64,000 nt of DNA. It comes from Arthrobacter sp. GMC3 (lineage in GTDB: Bacteria > Actinomycetota > Actinomycetes > Actinomycetales > Micrococcaceae). Under the pieces are notes generated by a model that made no database searches, was not told the DNA's origin, and saw nothing but the letters and a program-made list of their open reading frames with translations. This document shows, piece by piece, positions 25,416 to 33,242 of the stretch. Position 1 is the first letter of the stretch; each line of letters begins with the position of its first letter. The DNA lies in NCBI RefSeq assembly GCF_002929305.1, contig NZ_PJIO01000015.1, positions 1-64,000 on the forward strand. Direction: 5' to 3'. A program made the translations under genes and the position numbers.

Positions 25416-26812
25416 CGGCCCCGGATATCCGGCGCCTGGCTGCCGGCACGCTCATGCCAGGTTTTGTCGGTGTGAGCGCTCCTGCCTGGATCCTTGAGGC
25501 GTTCGACGACGGCTTGGCCGCCGTTTGCCTATTTGGCACCAACCTGGTGTCCTGGGAGCAACTGCGGGAACTGTGCGGAGAACTGCGCGCACGCGCCCCG
25601 CATGCCCTACTCTCCGTTGATGAGGAGGGCGGGGACGTCACCCGCCTGCACTACTTGAAGGGCTCCAACCAGCCGGGCAATGCTGTTTTAGGCAGGATCG
25701 CAGATCTGGCCGTTACTGCGGCGTCTGCGGCGGCCATCGGTGCGGAGTTGGCTTCCTTTGGTATCAATTTGAATCTGGCGCCCGACGCTGACGTTAACTC
25801 CGCCGCTGAGAATCCTGTGATTGGGGTGCGCAGCTTTGGTGCCTCACCCACGGTAGTTGCAGCCCATACTGCGGCATGGATTGACGGCCTGCAAAGCGCG
25901 GGTGTTGCCGCCTGCGCCAAGCACTTCCCCGGCCACGGAGATACCACCTCGGACTCCCACCTTGCACTCCCCCGGGTCAGCGTCTCGGCCGGCGTTTTGG
26001 AACACCGCGAGCTTGTCCCCTTCCGGGCGGCAGCAGCAGTGGGTGCTGCCAGCATCATGACCAGCCACATTGTGGTGGATGCGCTGGACCCGGTAAACCC
26101 CGCCACGTTCTCGCGGATCGTTTTGCAGGATGTTTTGCGCGTCCAGTTGGGCTTCACCGGTGCCATTGTCACCGATGCCCTGGACATGGTGGGCGCATCA
26201 GGTGAGATCGGCATTCCGGCGGCAGCCGTCCGTGCCTTGGCCGCAGGCGCCGACCTGCTTTGCATTGGCTCAGAAACCTCTGCGGAGCTCTACGAGCAGG
26301 TGCTCGACGGCGTCGTGGCAGCGGTTGCCGACGGCTCGCTCCCGGTGGAGCGCTTGCAGGATGCTGCGGCCCGTACCGCTCATTTGGCTACCTCGTACCC
26401 GGCCACAACTGGAACCAATACGGGTGTGGCTGGCTCGGTTCCGTCGGCGGACACCATCCGCGGCACCTTCGAGATCTCAGCCAAGGCCCACGCCTGGTTG
26501 GCGGATGAGGCGCAGGCCGCCGTCGTGCAGGTTCAGACTCAAACCAACTACGCTGTGGGAACCGTGCCGTGGGGACCTGCCGCAACTGGGGCCACTGTTG
26601 CTGTTGAGTCCTTGAGTCCTGGCCAGAAGGTGGCCGTGACGGGCCGCGGTCTGGATCCCCACCACGAGGCATGGGAGGTGGCGAACCGGCTCCGCGCGGC
26701 AGGCCACCACACCATCGTGATCGAATGCGGCTGGCCCCGTGGCGGCGCCGACATCGTCACATATGGCGCGTCTCTGGCCGTCTCCGAGGCGCTGGTCGGA
26801 CTCCTGAAGTAA
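25412..26812 (+). CDS. GH3 beta-N-acetylglucosaminidase (NagZ/DasD-like), cytoplasmic
   Basis: 466 residues from the ATG at 25412. The N-terminal GH3 TIM barrel has LLSVDEEGGDV, the NagZ signature KHFPGHGDTTSDSH starting at Lys170 (the His/Asp pair forms the acid/base of this GH3 branch) and the nucleophile Asp255 in GAIVTDALDM. A C-terminal part of about 120 residues resembles the second domain seen in longer members. No signal peptide is present, so it should cleave imported chitobiose to N-acetylglucosamine inside the cell. The overlap with the permease gene and the DasD-like position support this. A role in muropeptide recycling is the alternative. The frame opens further upstream inside the permease gene, but that is a shadow. 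Confidence 0.88.
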   Translation: MTAPDIRRLAAGTLMPGFVGVSAPAWILEAFDDGLAAVCLFGTNLVSWEQLRELCGELRARAPHALLSVDEEGGDVTRLHYLKGSNQPGNAVLGRIADLAVTAASAAAIGAELASFGINLNLAPDADVNSAAENPVIGVRSFGASPTVVAAHTAAWIDGLQSAGVAACAKHFPGHGDTTSDSHLALPRVSVSAGVLEHRELVPFRAAAAVGAASIMTSHIVVDALDPVNPATFSRIVLQDVLRVQLGFTGAIVTDALDMVGASGEIGIPAAAVRALAAGADLLCIGSETSAELYEQVLDGVVAAVADGSLPVERLQDAAARTAHLATSYPATTGTNTGVAGSVPSADTIRGTFEISAKAHAWLADEAQAAVVQVQTQTNYAVGTVPWGPAATGATVAVESLSPGQKVAVTGRGLDPHHEAWEVANRLRAAGHHTIVIECGWPRGGADIVTYGASLAVSEALVGLLK

Positions 26813-26832
26813 TTCTCAATCATGCCAGGCAG

Positions 26833-26865
26833 CTGGCCCGCTTCTCACCCTGGGAGGCGGGCCAG
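26833..26865. terminator. Bidirectional terminator hairpin
   Basis: CTGGCCCGC at 26833-26841 pairs perfectly with GCGGGCCAG at 26857-26865, followed by TTTCCTTGTTT. It lies between the convergent GH3 and acetyltransferase genes. Confidence 0.75.
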
Positions 26866-26874
26866 TTTCCTTGT

Positions 26875-27372
26875 TTAAAGCGCCATTCGGTACACGCGCA
26901 GCATCTTGCCGTTCTCGGGGATGGGCCAGTCCCGCTCCGGAACGCGGGTGAAGCCAAGCTTGCGGTAGAGCGCATGGGCGCCATGCCAGTCATCTCCGGT
27001 GGTCAGGCTGACCGCGCGAATCCCGTCCATGGTCCGGGCACGCGCCACAATGGCCTCGACCAAGGCGGCACCGGCACCGCTGCGTTGCACCGCCGGGTCC
27101 ACCACCAGTAAACGGAACTCCAGCTCGTCCGGCAGGGCGACGTCGGCCCACTCATCTCCATGGACGGCCAGGGTTGCCGAGCCAATCACCACGCCGTCGC
27201 GCTCAGCCACGATGATCGGTGCCACTGCGGCACGGTCCCCCACCTGCAAGATCTTCGCCACATAGGGGTGCTCGGTGCTGGCAAAGTACCCCGCACCTAG
27301 GTAGGCATCGGCGGTGACGCGGGCAACGGCGTCGTAATCTGCGGGCGTGATGGGACGGACAATCAGGTTCAT
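26875..27372 (-). CDS. GNAT-family N-acetyltransferase
   Basis: 165 residues. The GNAT fold is visible: IRPITPADYDAVARV at the N-terminus, VIGSATLAV, the strand before the acetyl-CoA loop (FRLLVVDPAVQRSGAGAALVEAIVARA, with the R/Q-x-x-G-x-G/A motif as QRSGAGAA) and the closing ALYRKLGF. The acceptor substrate cannot be read from the sequence. It is a single gene, convergent with the GH3 gene and in tandem with the CoA-transferase gene about 115 bp upstream. Confidence 0.8.
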   Translation of the reverse strand: MNLIVRPITPADYDAVARVTADAYLGAGYFASTEHPYVAKILQVGDRAAVAPIIVAERDGVVIGSATLAVHGDEWADVALPDELEFRLLVVDPAVQRSGAGAALVEAIVARARTMDGIRAVSLTTGDDWHGAHALYRKLGFTRVPERDWPIPENGKMLRVYRMAL

Positions 27373-27411
27373 GCGCGGTGGTTCCTGCTCTGAATTCGGG
27401 GCGGCTGGCTG

Positions 27412-27436
27412 GGCAAGGACGACGGCGGACCTTGCC
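27412..27436 (-). terminator. Hairpin downstream of the CoA-transferase gene
   Basis: GGCAAGG at 27412-27418 pairs with CCTTGCC at 27430-27436 (11-base loop). It lies 50 bp after the CoA-transferase stop on the minus strand and before the acetyltransferase start. There is no clear U-tract. Confidence 0.35.
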
Positions 27437-27487
27437 TACCCATACTTCCGCACCCGGGTGCCTCTCGGGAAATTTCCCGCCGAGCGC

Positions 27488-28849
27488 CTAGCCCGAGCCC
27501 TCCAGGTCGTTCAGGGGCCACACCGGCTCCACCGACCCATAACCGCGCGCCTGGACCCTGGTTCCACAGGGGACCCCGTCAATAGCGATGGCCGGAGGCG
27601 ACCGGAAGCCCGGGCCCCAGGCAGTGTGTTCGGCCACCAGGGCGGGCTGCTCCCGGTGGGCCGCAGTGGCTCCCGTAGGACCGGTGCGGAGCAACTCCAC
27701 TGCCGTACGGGCCAGCGAGAGTCTGGCCGTGAGGACTCTCCCGGCGAGCCGCTCACGCCACGCCTCCACCGCCGTCGCCGCCAGCAGATAGCCGGTGGCG
27801 TGGTCCAGGGCCTGCACCGGAAGCGGAAACGGGGCGTCCTTGCCAAAGTGGGTCATCCCGGCCTCGGCAATGCCGCAACTCATTTGCACCAGCGAATCGA
27901 AGCCGCGACGGCCAGCCCAGGGGCCGCTGAAGCCGTAAGCGTCAAGGGCCACACAGACCAGGCCGGGAAATTCCTGAGCCAGGACATCCTCGGATAGCCC
28001 CAGCCCGGCTAGTGCGCCGGGGCGGTATCCGTGCACCAAGATGTCGGCCTCCGTCAGCAGCTCCCTTAACCGGCTCATACCGCTGGCCGTCTTCGCATCC
28101 AGCCGCGCACAGTTCTTGCCCAGTGTCATTTCGGCCTCCAAGGCAGGCTCCTGCCAATCGGGCGGATCGATGCGCAGCACCTGAGCCCCGTACTGAGCCA
28201 GAAACCGGGTCGCCACGGGTCCGGCAATGACCCGGGTCAGGTCAAGGACGCGCACGCCTGCCAGGGGCCGCCCCGGCGTAGCTAGCTGATGGTCCGCCGG
28301 GGGAACAACGCGGGCCGCACCCCAGTGGACCAGGGGTTCGGCGGCGATTGCCGCGCCTTGGGGATGGGCCAGCCACTGCGAGCGCGAGCGCATCAAGGCC
28401 GCGCACCCTTTCGCGGCGACGACGGCGGTTTCCAAGGTCTCCCCATCCCACCGGGCAACAGCCTGGGCCGCCTGTGCCCGATCAGCCTCGGGGGCCAACC
28501 CCAAAACCTTCAGCGCTGCGGCCCGGTGGTGTGGGGCATTGGTGTGAAGTCGAATCCAACCGTCGGCGCAGGGGTAGTCGCCCGCCAGCGCGTCCCAGGG
28601 CGACGGGAGTTCCCAGCCACTGGGTGTGAAGGACATGCCAAACCAGGCTGATGCCAAATCCCGGTCCATGGTGACGGCCGGTCGGGGCATCCCTTGTGAA
28701 TGCACCAATTCTGCAATGGCCAGGGCTGCTGCCGCGATCGAGGCAACGGCCAGGCCGGTGACGTCGAAGGCCGACGTCAACGATCCGGTTCCGGTGACGT
28801 GAACGCTTTCGGGTATGGCGAACGCCCCGGATTCGACACTGAGTTCCAT
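27488..28849 (-). CDS. CaiB/BaiF-type (class III) CoA-transferase with unusual segment order
   Basis: 453 residues from the ATG at 28849 (an in-frame GTG at 28858 is possible). The CoA-binding Rossmann start of the family (LAGVRVLDLTRVIAGPVATRF) appears only at about residue 205, not at the N-terminus. The preceding 200 residues (AALAIAELVHSQG, LAGDYPCADGWIRLH) look like the middle and C-terminal part of a normal family member. Further family segments follow (GFDSLVQMSCGIAEAG, then DHATGYLLAATAVEAW). The reaction type would be transfer of CoA between carboxylic acids; the substrates are unknown. Related actinobacterial proteins of similar size are annotated as CoA transferases. Confidence 0.75.
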   Translation of the reverse strand: MELSVESGAFAIPESVHVTGTGSLTSAFDVTGLAVASIAAAALAIAELVHSQGMPRPAVTMDRDLASAWFGMSFTPSGWELPSPWDALAGDYPCADGWIRLHTNAPHHRAAALKVLGLAPEADRAQAAQAVARWDGETLETAVVAAKGCAALMRSRSQWLAHPQGAAIAAEPLVHWGAARVVPPADHQLATPGRPLAGVRVLDLTRVIAGPVATRFLAQYGAQVLRIDPPDWQEPALEAEMTLGKNCARLDAKTASGMSRLRELLTEADILVHGYRPGALAGLGLSEDVLAQEFPGLVCVALDAYGFSGPWAGRRGFDSLVQMSCGIAEAGMTHFGKDAPFPLPVQALDHATGYLLAATAVEAWRERLAGRVLTARLSLARTAVELLRTGPTGATAAHREQPALVAEHTAWGPGFRSPPAIAIDGVPCGTRVQARGYGSVEPVWPLNDLEGSG

Positions 28850-29025
28850 GGCGCCCACACTACAACACCCCGTGCCGCACCTAACCGATCACCGGATCGA
28901 TCGTGCGGACAAAAAGTTTCGTCTCTGGTGGTCAAATCCTGTATTTTTACGTGGCAAGCCACTAACGTGTTGTTATTAGTTCAACGCTTGAATTATCTAA
29001 AGCGCCTCAGGAGCAAGGAATCCCC

Positions 29026-30588
29026 ATGGACCAACCGTCAGATCTCGTCACGTCCCCCAAGCCGGTTACCGACGCTGGTCCAGTTGTCACCACCTCGTCC
29101 GGCCAGGTCCGCGGCGCGTGGCGGGAACTTGGGAGCACGGCGTCCTTAGGACGGACGTGGCGGAGCGCTGCGTTTCTTGGGATTCCCTTTGCACAAGCTC
29201 CCGTGGGAGACCTCCGCTTTGGCGCCCCTGTGCCGCCTGAGCCCTGGGATGGAGTGCTTGAGGCGACCGAGTATGGACCCACTCCCCAGCGCCAGACCCT
29301 CTCGGAGATCACGCTCATTCCCGAACCGTCCATCCCGGGAGAATCCACGCTGAACGTCAATGTCTTTACCCCAGCCCCCACCACGGACTCTTCCCTTCCG
29401 GTGCTGGTGTACATCCACGGCGGCGGCTTCACAGCCGGCTCCCCCGCCGGCCCCTGGTATGACGGGGCGGCGTTCAACCGCGACGGCGTGGTCACCGTCT
29501 CGGTCTCCTACCGGCTTGGCTTTGACGGGTTCGGCCGGATCGAGGGGGCACCGGACAACCGCGGCGTCCTGGACTGGCTGCTGGCGTTGGAATGGGTACA
29601 GGAAAACATCGCCGCGTTTGGCGGTGACCCTGAGCGGGTCACGATTTCCGGGCAGTCCGCAGGCGGAGGCGCCGTACTGACACTGTTGGCCATGCCCCGG
29701 GCGCAACACCTCTTCACCGCCGTGCACAGCATTTCCGGCGCCATCGCCGACGTCACCCGAGACCGCGCCCAAACTTTGTCCCGTCGCCTGGCCGTCCTGG
29801 CCGGCGTCGAGGCTACGCGCAGCGGCTTTGCCACCCTCAGCGAGGAGCGCATCCTGGAACTGCAGCAAACGGCCCAGGAACCAGAAGGCGGGCCCGAGGC
29901 GCCGTTCGCCATGATGCAGCGGTTCGCCTCCGAAGGTCTGGCGTTGGGTCCCATGGTGGATGGTGAACTGATTGTCCGCCCCACCCTTGATTCGCTGCGC
30001 CAGGGCATTGGCGCGGACAAGCCGCTGGTCCTGGGTACGGCGGATGACGAATTCTCCATGGCCCTTGACGGGGTCAAGAACAAGTTGCGGTTCATTCCGG
30101 CGCGGCTGTTGCTGGGCAAGGCCGGACTCAAGGGAGACGCGCGCAAGGCCTACATGGCGGCCAACAAGGACGTAGGGAAACGCGGAACCGCGGCCATGCT
30201 GGGGCGCTACCTCAGCGATTCCATGTTCCGGGCGGCAACTGTGCGGATCGCCGAGGCACGCCTGGCCGGGCGGGCTACCGGCTCCGCAGGAACGTGGGTC
30301 TACCGCTTCTCCTGGCGCTCACCCGTGTTTGGTAGTGCGGTGCATTGCCTTGACGTGCCGTTCTATTTTGACTGCCTCGACGGCGAGCGGGTGGACGCCT
30401 TGGCGGGCGCCACTCCCCCGCGACTGCTCGCAGATGACGTCCATGGAGACGCGGTTGCCCTCATCGTCGACCGCAATCCCGGCTGGCCGAGCTATGAGCC
30501 CGGATCGGCGCAGGTTAAGGTCTACGACACCCCATCATCGGTGATGTCCGACGGATATGCCTCGGTTCGCCCCCTGCTGAACCGCTAG
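29026..30588 (+). CDS. Type-B carboxylesterase (alpha/beta hydrolase)
   Basis: 520 residues. The carboxylesterase-B fold is clear: FLGIPFAQAPVGDLRFGAPVPPEPW, TLNVNVF, oxyanion-hole region VLVYIHGGGFTAGS, the nucleophile Ser211 in TISGQSAGGGA, and a late HCLDVPFYFD segment that should hold the catalytic His. An acidic residue in the GTADDEFSM segment is the likely third member. No signal peptide is seen, so it is probably cytoplasmic; the substrates are carboxylic esters of unknown type. AAGGA lies seven bases before the ATG at 29026. The gene is divergent from the CoA-transferase and ends at a long hairpin. Confidence 0.9.
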   Translation: MDQPSDLVTSPKPVTDAGPVVTTSSGQVRGAWRELGSTASLGRTWRSAAFLGIPFAQAPVGDLRFGAPVPPEPWDGVLEATEYGPTPQRQTLSEITLIPEPSIPGESTLNVNVFTPAPTTDSSLPVLVYIHGGGFTAGSPAGPWYDGAAFNRDGVVTVSVSYRLGFDGFGRIEGAPDNRGVLDWLLALEWVQENIAAFGGDPERVTISGQSAGGGAVLTLLAMPRAQHLFTAVHSISGAIADVTRDRAQTLSRRLAVLAGVEATRSGFATLSEERILELQQTAQEPEGGPEAPFAMMQRFASEGLALGPMVDGELIVRPTLDSLRQGIGADKPLVLGTADDEFSMALDGVKNKLRFIPARLLLGKAGLKGDARKAYMAANKDVGKRGTAAMLGRYLSDSMFRAATVRIAEARLAGRATGSAGTWVYRFSWRSPVFGSAVHCLDVPFYFDCLDGERVDALAGATPPRLLADDVHGDAVALIVDRNPGWPSYEPGSAQVKVYDTPSSVMSDGYASVRPLLNR

Positions 30589-30618
30589 GTCCACGTAATT
30601 CAAACCTCGAAGCTGTAG

Positions 30619-30689
30619 ACCCTTAAAAGCTTGTGGTGGTGCCGCACGTCCTAATGGATCGTGCAGCACCACCACAAGCTTTTAAGGGT
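30619..30689. terminator. Bidirectional terminator with perfect 24-bp stem
   Basis: Positions 30619-30642 (ACCCTTAAAAGC... to GGTGC) are exactly complementary to 30666-30689. The 23-base loop has a further GCACG/CGTGC pairing. AAAA/TTTT runs inside the stem give a U-rich arm in either direction. It lies between the convergent esterase and surface-protein genes. Confidence 0.8.
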
Positions 30690-30700
30690 GTCGCTGACTG

Positions 30701-32182
30701 CTAAGCGTGCTTCCTGTTCTTGCGCCGCGAAGCAACCATGGCAATACCGGCGCCGCCGAGCACCAGAGCGCCAAGGAACAGTGGCGTGGCTGAGCCTGCG
30801 CCAGTGTAGGCAAGGTTGTTCTGCGCGTCATCGGATGTTAATGCGGCAGCGGTGGCGGTGGCACTCAAGGAATTGGTGGATGTCTGCGTGGGGGTGGCGG
30901 AGTCAGTCGGAGCACCCGTATCCGTCCCAGGGGTTGTCGGAGTATCCGTATCCGTCCCGGGGGAAGTCGCTGGAGTCGTCTCCGTTGCTTTCTCGTCGAA
31001 CAACGCGCTCGCCTGGGAGCTAACAAGGAGCTGCTCGCCCTCATTGAAGGTGGCGAATATCTGGCACAATTTTCCTCCGGTCGCCACTCCGGGGCTCTGG
31101 TTCCAGCCAATGTGTGTAGTGGAGGCGGGCTGGGCCGACGCAGCGATGTCAACCTTGCCGGCGGCTGTGGCTGTGAAGCCGAGCTTGATCGTGGTGGACG
31201 CTGCGGGGTCCGTTCCTGTGACTGTCAAGGTGGTTCCTGAAAGGGTGGCTGCTCCTGAGAGGACTACGAGGTTGCCTGCCAGGCCGGTGGCCCCCAGATT
31301 GATCGGCTGGTTGTAGAGGTTGGTAGTCAGGGTGAACGTTGCCGAATCCCCAAGCTCGAGGGTCGCCCCCGAGTTAGCAAAAGCCAAGGTCACGGTCGGT
31401 ACGTCGGGGATCAGGGCCAGCAATCTCTTCTGTTCGCCCGCATTCATGCTGTTCTCACATGTTTGTTGACGATCCGTTTCGGACACAATGCCCTTTGGAC
31501 TCAAACCCGGCCGGTTGAGATCTACCGGATCACTGATGCACCAGATGAGGACCTGCAGTGCCGCCCGGTTGTCACTGGCTTTTGACTTGATGGCCTCACT
31601 CACCCCGTTGAAGGTGTAGTAGTCGTCGGCCGTTGCCTTAGCACCTTTGTAGGGGTGACCGTTCTGGATCAGATACGCAATGAGCTTCTCTTGATCCTTG
31701 GTGAGCTTCGGGTTGCCGAGTGGCTTATCGTCGAGGCCCGGAATGACTACGCCGTCCTCGTTCAAGAGATTTCCGTCTTTGTCCGCTCCCGAGCACACAT
31801 GGGACCAAATGTCCGTGCAGAACATCCACTCCGACACCGCGCCGACACCGGCCACATTGCGTGTACCGCACACCGGTGGGTAGGCAGCATTGAAAGAGTT
31901 CTCCCCATATGCGTCATACAGCGGAACCACTTGTCCATTGTTGAATTGGTCTAGCCGCGTCCCAAACACCTTGGTCAAATCGCCAACTTCGCCTTGCGCC
32001 TTTTTCGGGTCGAGAAGCGTTGCGCCAACACACTCGGGCGCGTTGAACGCGGCCACAGCGGGAGTGGGGGTGGCAGCCTGGGCGGGGATGCCAACGGCAG
32101 CAATTGCTCCGCCCCCAATCAAGGCTGCCGCAGCCAACATGGACAATAGGCGAACTGGTCGCTGACGAGCGATTCTCTTCAA
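30701..32182 (-). CDS. Cell-wall-anchored surface protein with probable thioester domain and LAYTG sortase signal
   Basis: 493 residues. A signal peptide (about 1-37, cut after AQAA) is followed by a domain with WMFCTDI (Cys) and, about 95 residues later, ALQVLIW. These match the Cys and xQx(A)IW motifs whose side chains form the Cys-Gln thioester in TED/TQXA adhesin domains. An Ig-like region follows (about 255-360), then a Thr/Pro/Asp-rich low-complexity linker (about 395-445), the sortase motif LAYTG, a hydrophobic segment and a basic tail (RRKNRKHA). LAxTG is the motif preferred by class E sortases of high-GC actinobacteria. The protein may attach covalently to host or matrix amines (inference). 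No sortase gene is in the window. Confidence 0.75.
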   Translation of the reverse strand: MKRIARQRPVRLLSMLAAAALIGGGAIAAVGIPAQAATPTPAVAAFNAPECVGATLLDPKKAQGEVGDLTKVFGTRLDQFNNGQVVPLYDAYGENSFNAAYPPVCGTRNVAGVGAVSEWMFCTDIWSHVCSGADKDGNLLNEDGVVIPGLDDKPLGNPKLTKDQEKLIAYLIQNGHPYKGAKATADDYYTFNGVSEAIKSKASDNRAALQVLIWCISDPVDLNRPGLSPKGIVSETDRQQTCENSMNAGEQKRLLALIPDVPTVTLAFANSGATLELGDSATFTLTTNLYNQPINLGATGLAGNLVVLSGAATLSGTTLTVTGTDPAASTTIKLGFTATAAGKVDIAASAQPASTTHIGWNQSPGVATGGKLCQIFATFNEGEQLLVSSQASALFDEKATETTPATSPGTDTDTPTTPGTDTGAPTDSATPTQTSTNSLSATATAAALTSDDAQNNLAYTGAGSATPLFLGALVLGGAGIAMVASRRKNRKHA

Positions 32183-32405
32183 AGTGCTTCCTTGCTACTC
32201 AAAGTCGGTTTCCCGCCTCTGGGCAGGACTCGTCAGCGGACACTTTACTGACTCAATTGTTAAGAGTGAGCAAAAGTGAAATCATGACGGAACTTCCTAC
32301 GAGTTTTTCAAGAAACTTTTCTGGTCCCCTGAGAAAGAGCACAAAAAAGCGCAAATTGGGCGCGAAGAAGCCCCTAAATGCGAAGCTGTGATTTTTGGTT
32401 TTCTG

Positions 32406-33242
32406 CTAGTTCGCCGGGGCGAAGCCGGCTTCCAGACCCGGCACACAGGCACCGGTCCACGCGGAGAGAACTTCCTCGCGTGGGGGCAGCCCCTTCACCG
32501 CTGGGCTCAACACGGGCGTGTGCACCCAGGCACCAGCTTCCCGCGCAATCAGCCCACCTGCGGCAAAGTCGTGCTCAAAGAGCCCGTATTCCAGGTACGC
32601 GTCCACGCCGCCGTCGGCGACGGCGCACAGCTCCAGCGCGGCCGAGCCGAGGCGGCGGAAATCGCCAAAGTGATCCATGCGCCCATCGAGTTCGGAAACC
32701 AGACGACGCCGGACGTCCGGGTCATACGTCAGCGCCGTGGACAGCAGGGTTCCGCCCCGGGCGTCGGTGGGCCCGGTGAGGGGACGAACGGAAGAGACGC
32801 CGTCGGCCCTGGTTTCATCCAGCCAGGCACCGCCGCCACGCATGGCGAAATAAATGCGCCGCAGGGCGGGTGCGCTGACCACCCCGGCCAACCAGTCGCC
32901 GTCGGACCCCATCACGGCGACGGAGGTGCCGTAATAGGCGATGTTGCGGATGAAGTTCATGGTGCCGTCGAGAGGGTCGATGCTCCACCGGTAGCCGGAG
33001 GGCTCGGCGGGGAGCGCTGGGGCCAGTTCCTCACCCGTGATGACGTCGTGCGGGCGGGCCTGCGCGATCACGGCCCGGACGGCGTTCTCTGCAGCCATGT
33101 CAAAGGCGGTCACCCAGTCGGCGTCCGAGGACTTTTCCGTGGCACCAAAGCCAGCCGGGTCCCTGGCGGCCAGCACGGCCGCCCCCGCGGCAGCCGCACG
33201 TAGCGCCACTTCTAATAGTTCGTCCACGGTAACCTGGCTCAT
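32406..33242 (-). CDS. Inositol monophosphatase-family phosphatase
   Basis: 278 residues. The Mg-binding family motif WSIDPLDGTMNFIRN, the upstream EE pair (ITGEELAP) and the C-terminal motif near FEHDFAAGGLIAREAG are conserved. The family dephosphorylates inositol-1-phosphate, histidinol phosphate or PAP; the actual substrate is uncertain, and in actinobacteria some members serve histidine synthesis (HisN). The start overlaps the ligA stop by 4 bp (ATGA), so it is translated from the ligA transcript. The following 220-bp gap holds the promoter of the surface-protein gene. Confidence 0.85.
   Translation of the reverse strand: MSQVTVDELLEVALRAAAAGAAVLAARDPAGFGATEKSSDADWVTAFDMAAENAVRAVIAQARPHDVITGEELAPALPAEPSGYRWSIDPLDGTMNFIRNIAYYGTSVAVMGSDGDWLAGVVSAPALRRIYFAMRGGGAWLDETRADGVSSVRPLTGPTDARGGTLLSTALTYDPDVRRRLVSELDGRMDHFGDFRRLGSAALELCAVADGGVDAYLEYGLFEHDFAAGGLIAREAGAWVHTPVLSPAVKGLPPREEVLSAWTGACVPGLEAGFAPAN

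Noticed and set aside
31940..31960. DasR-like half site (TGGTCTAG)
   Set aside because: Only half of the palindrome is present and it lies within the surface-protein coding region, far from the das-like operon.
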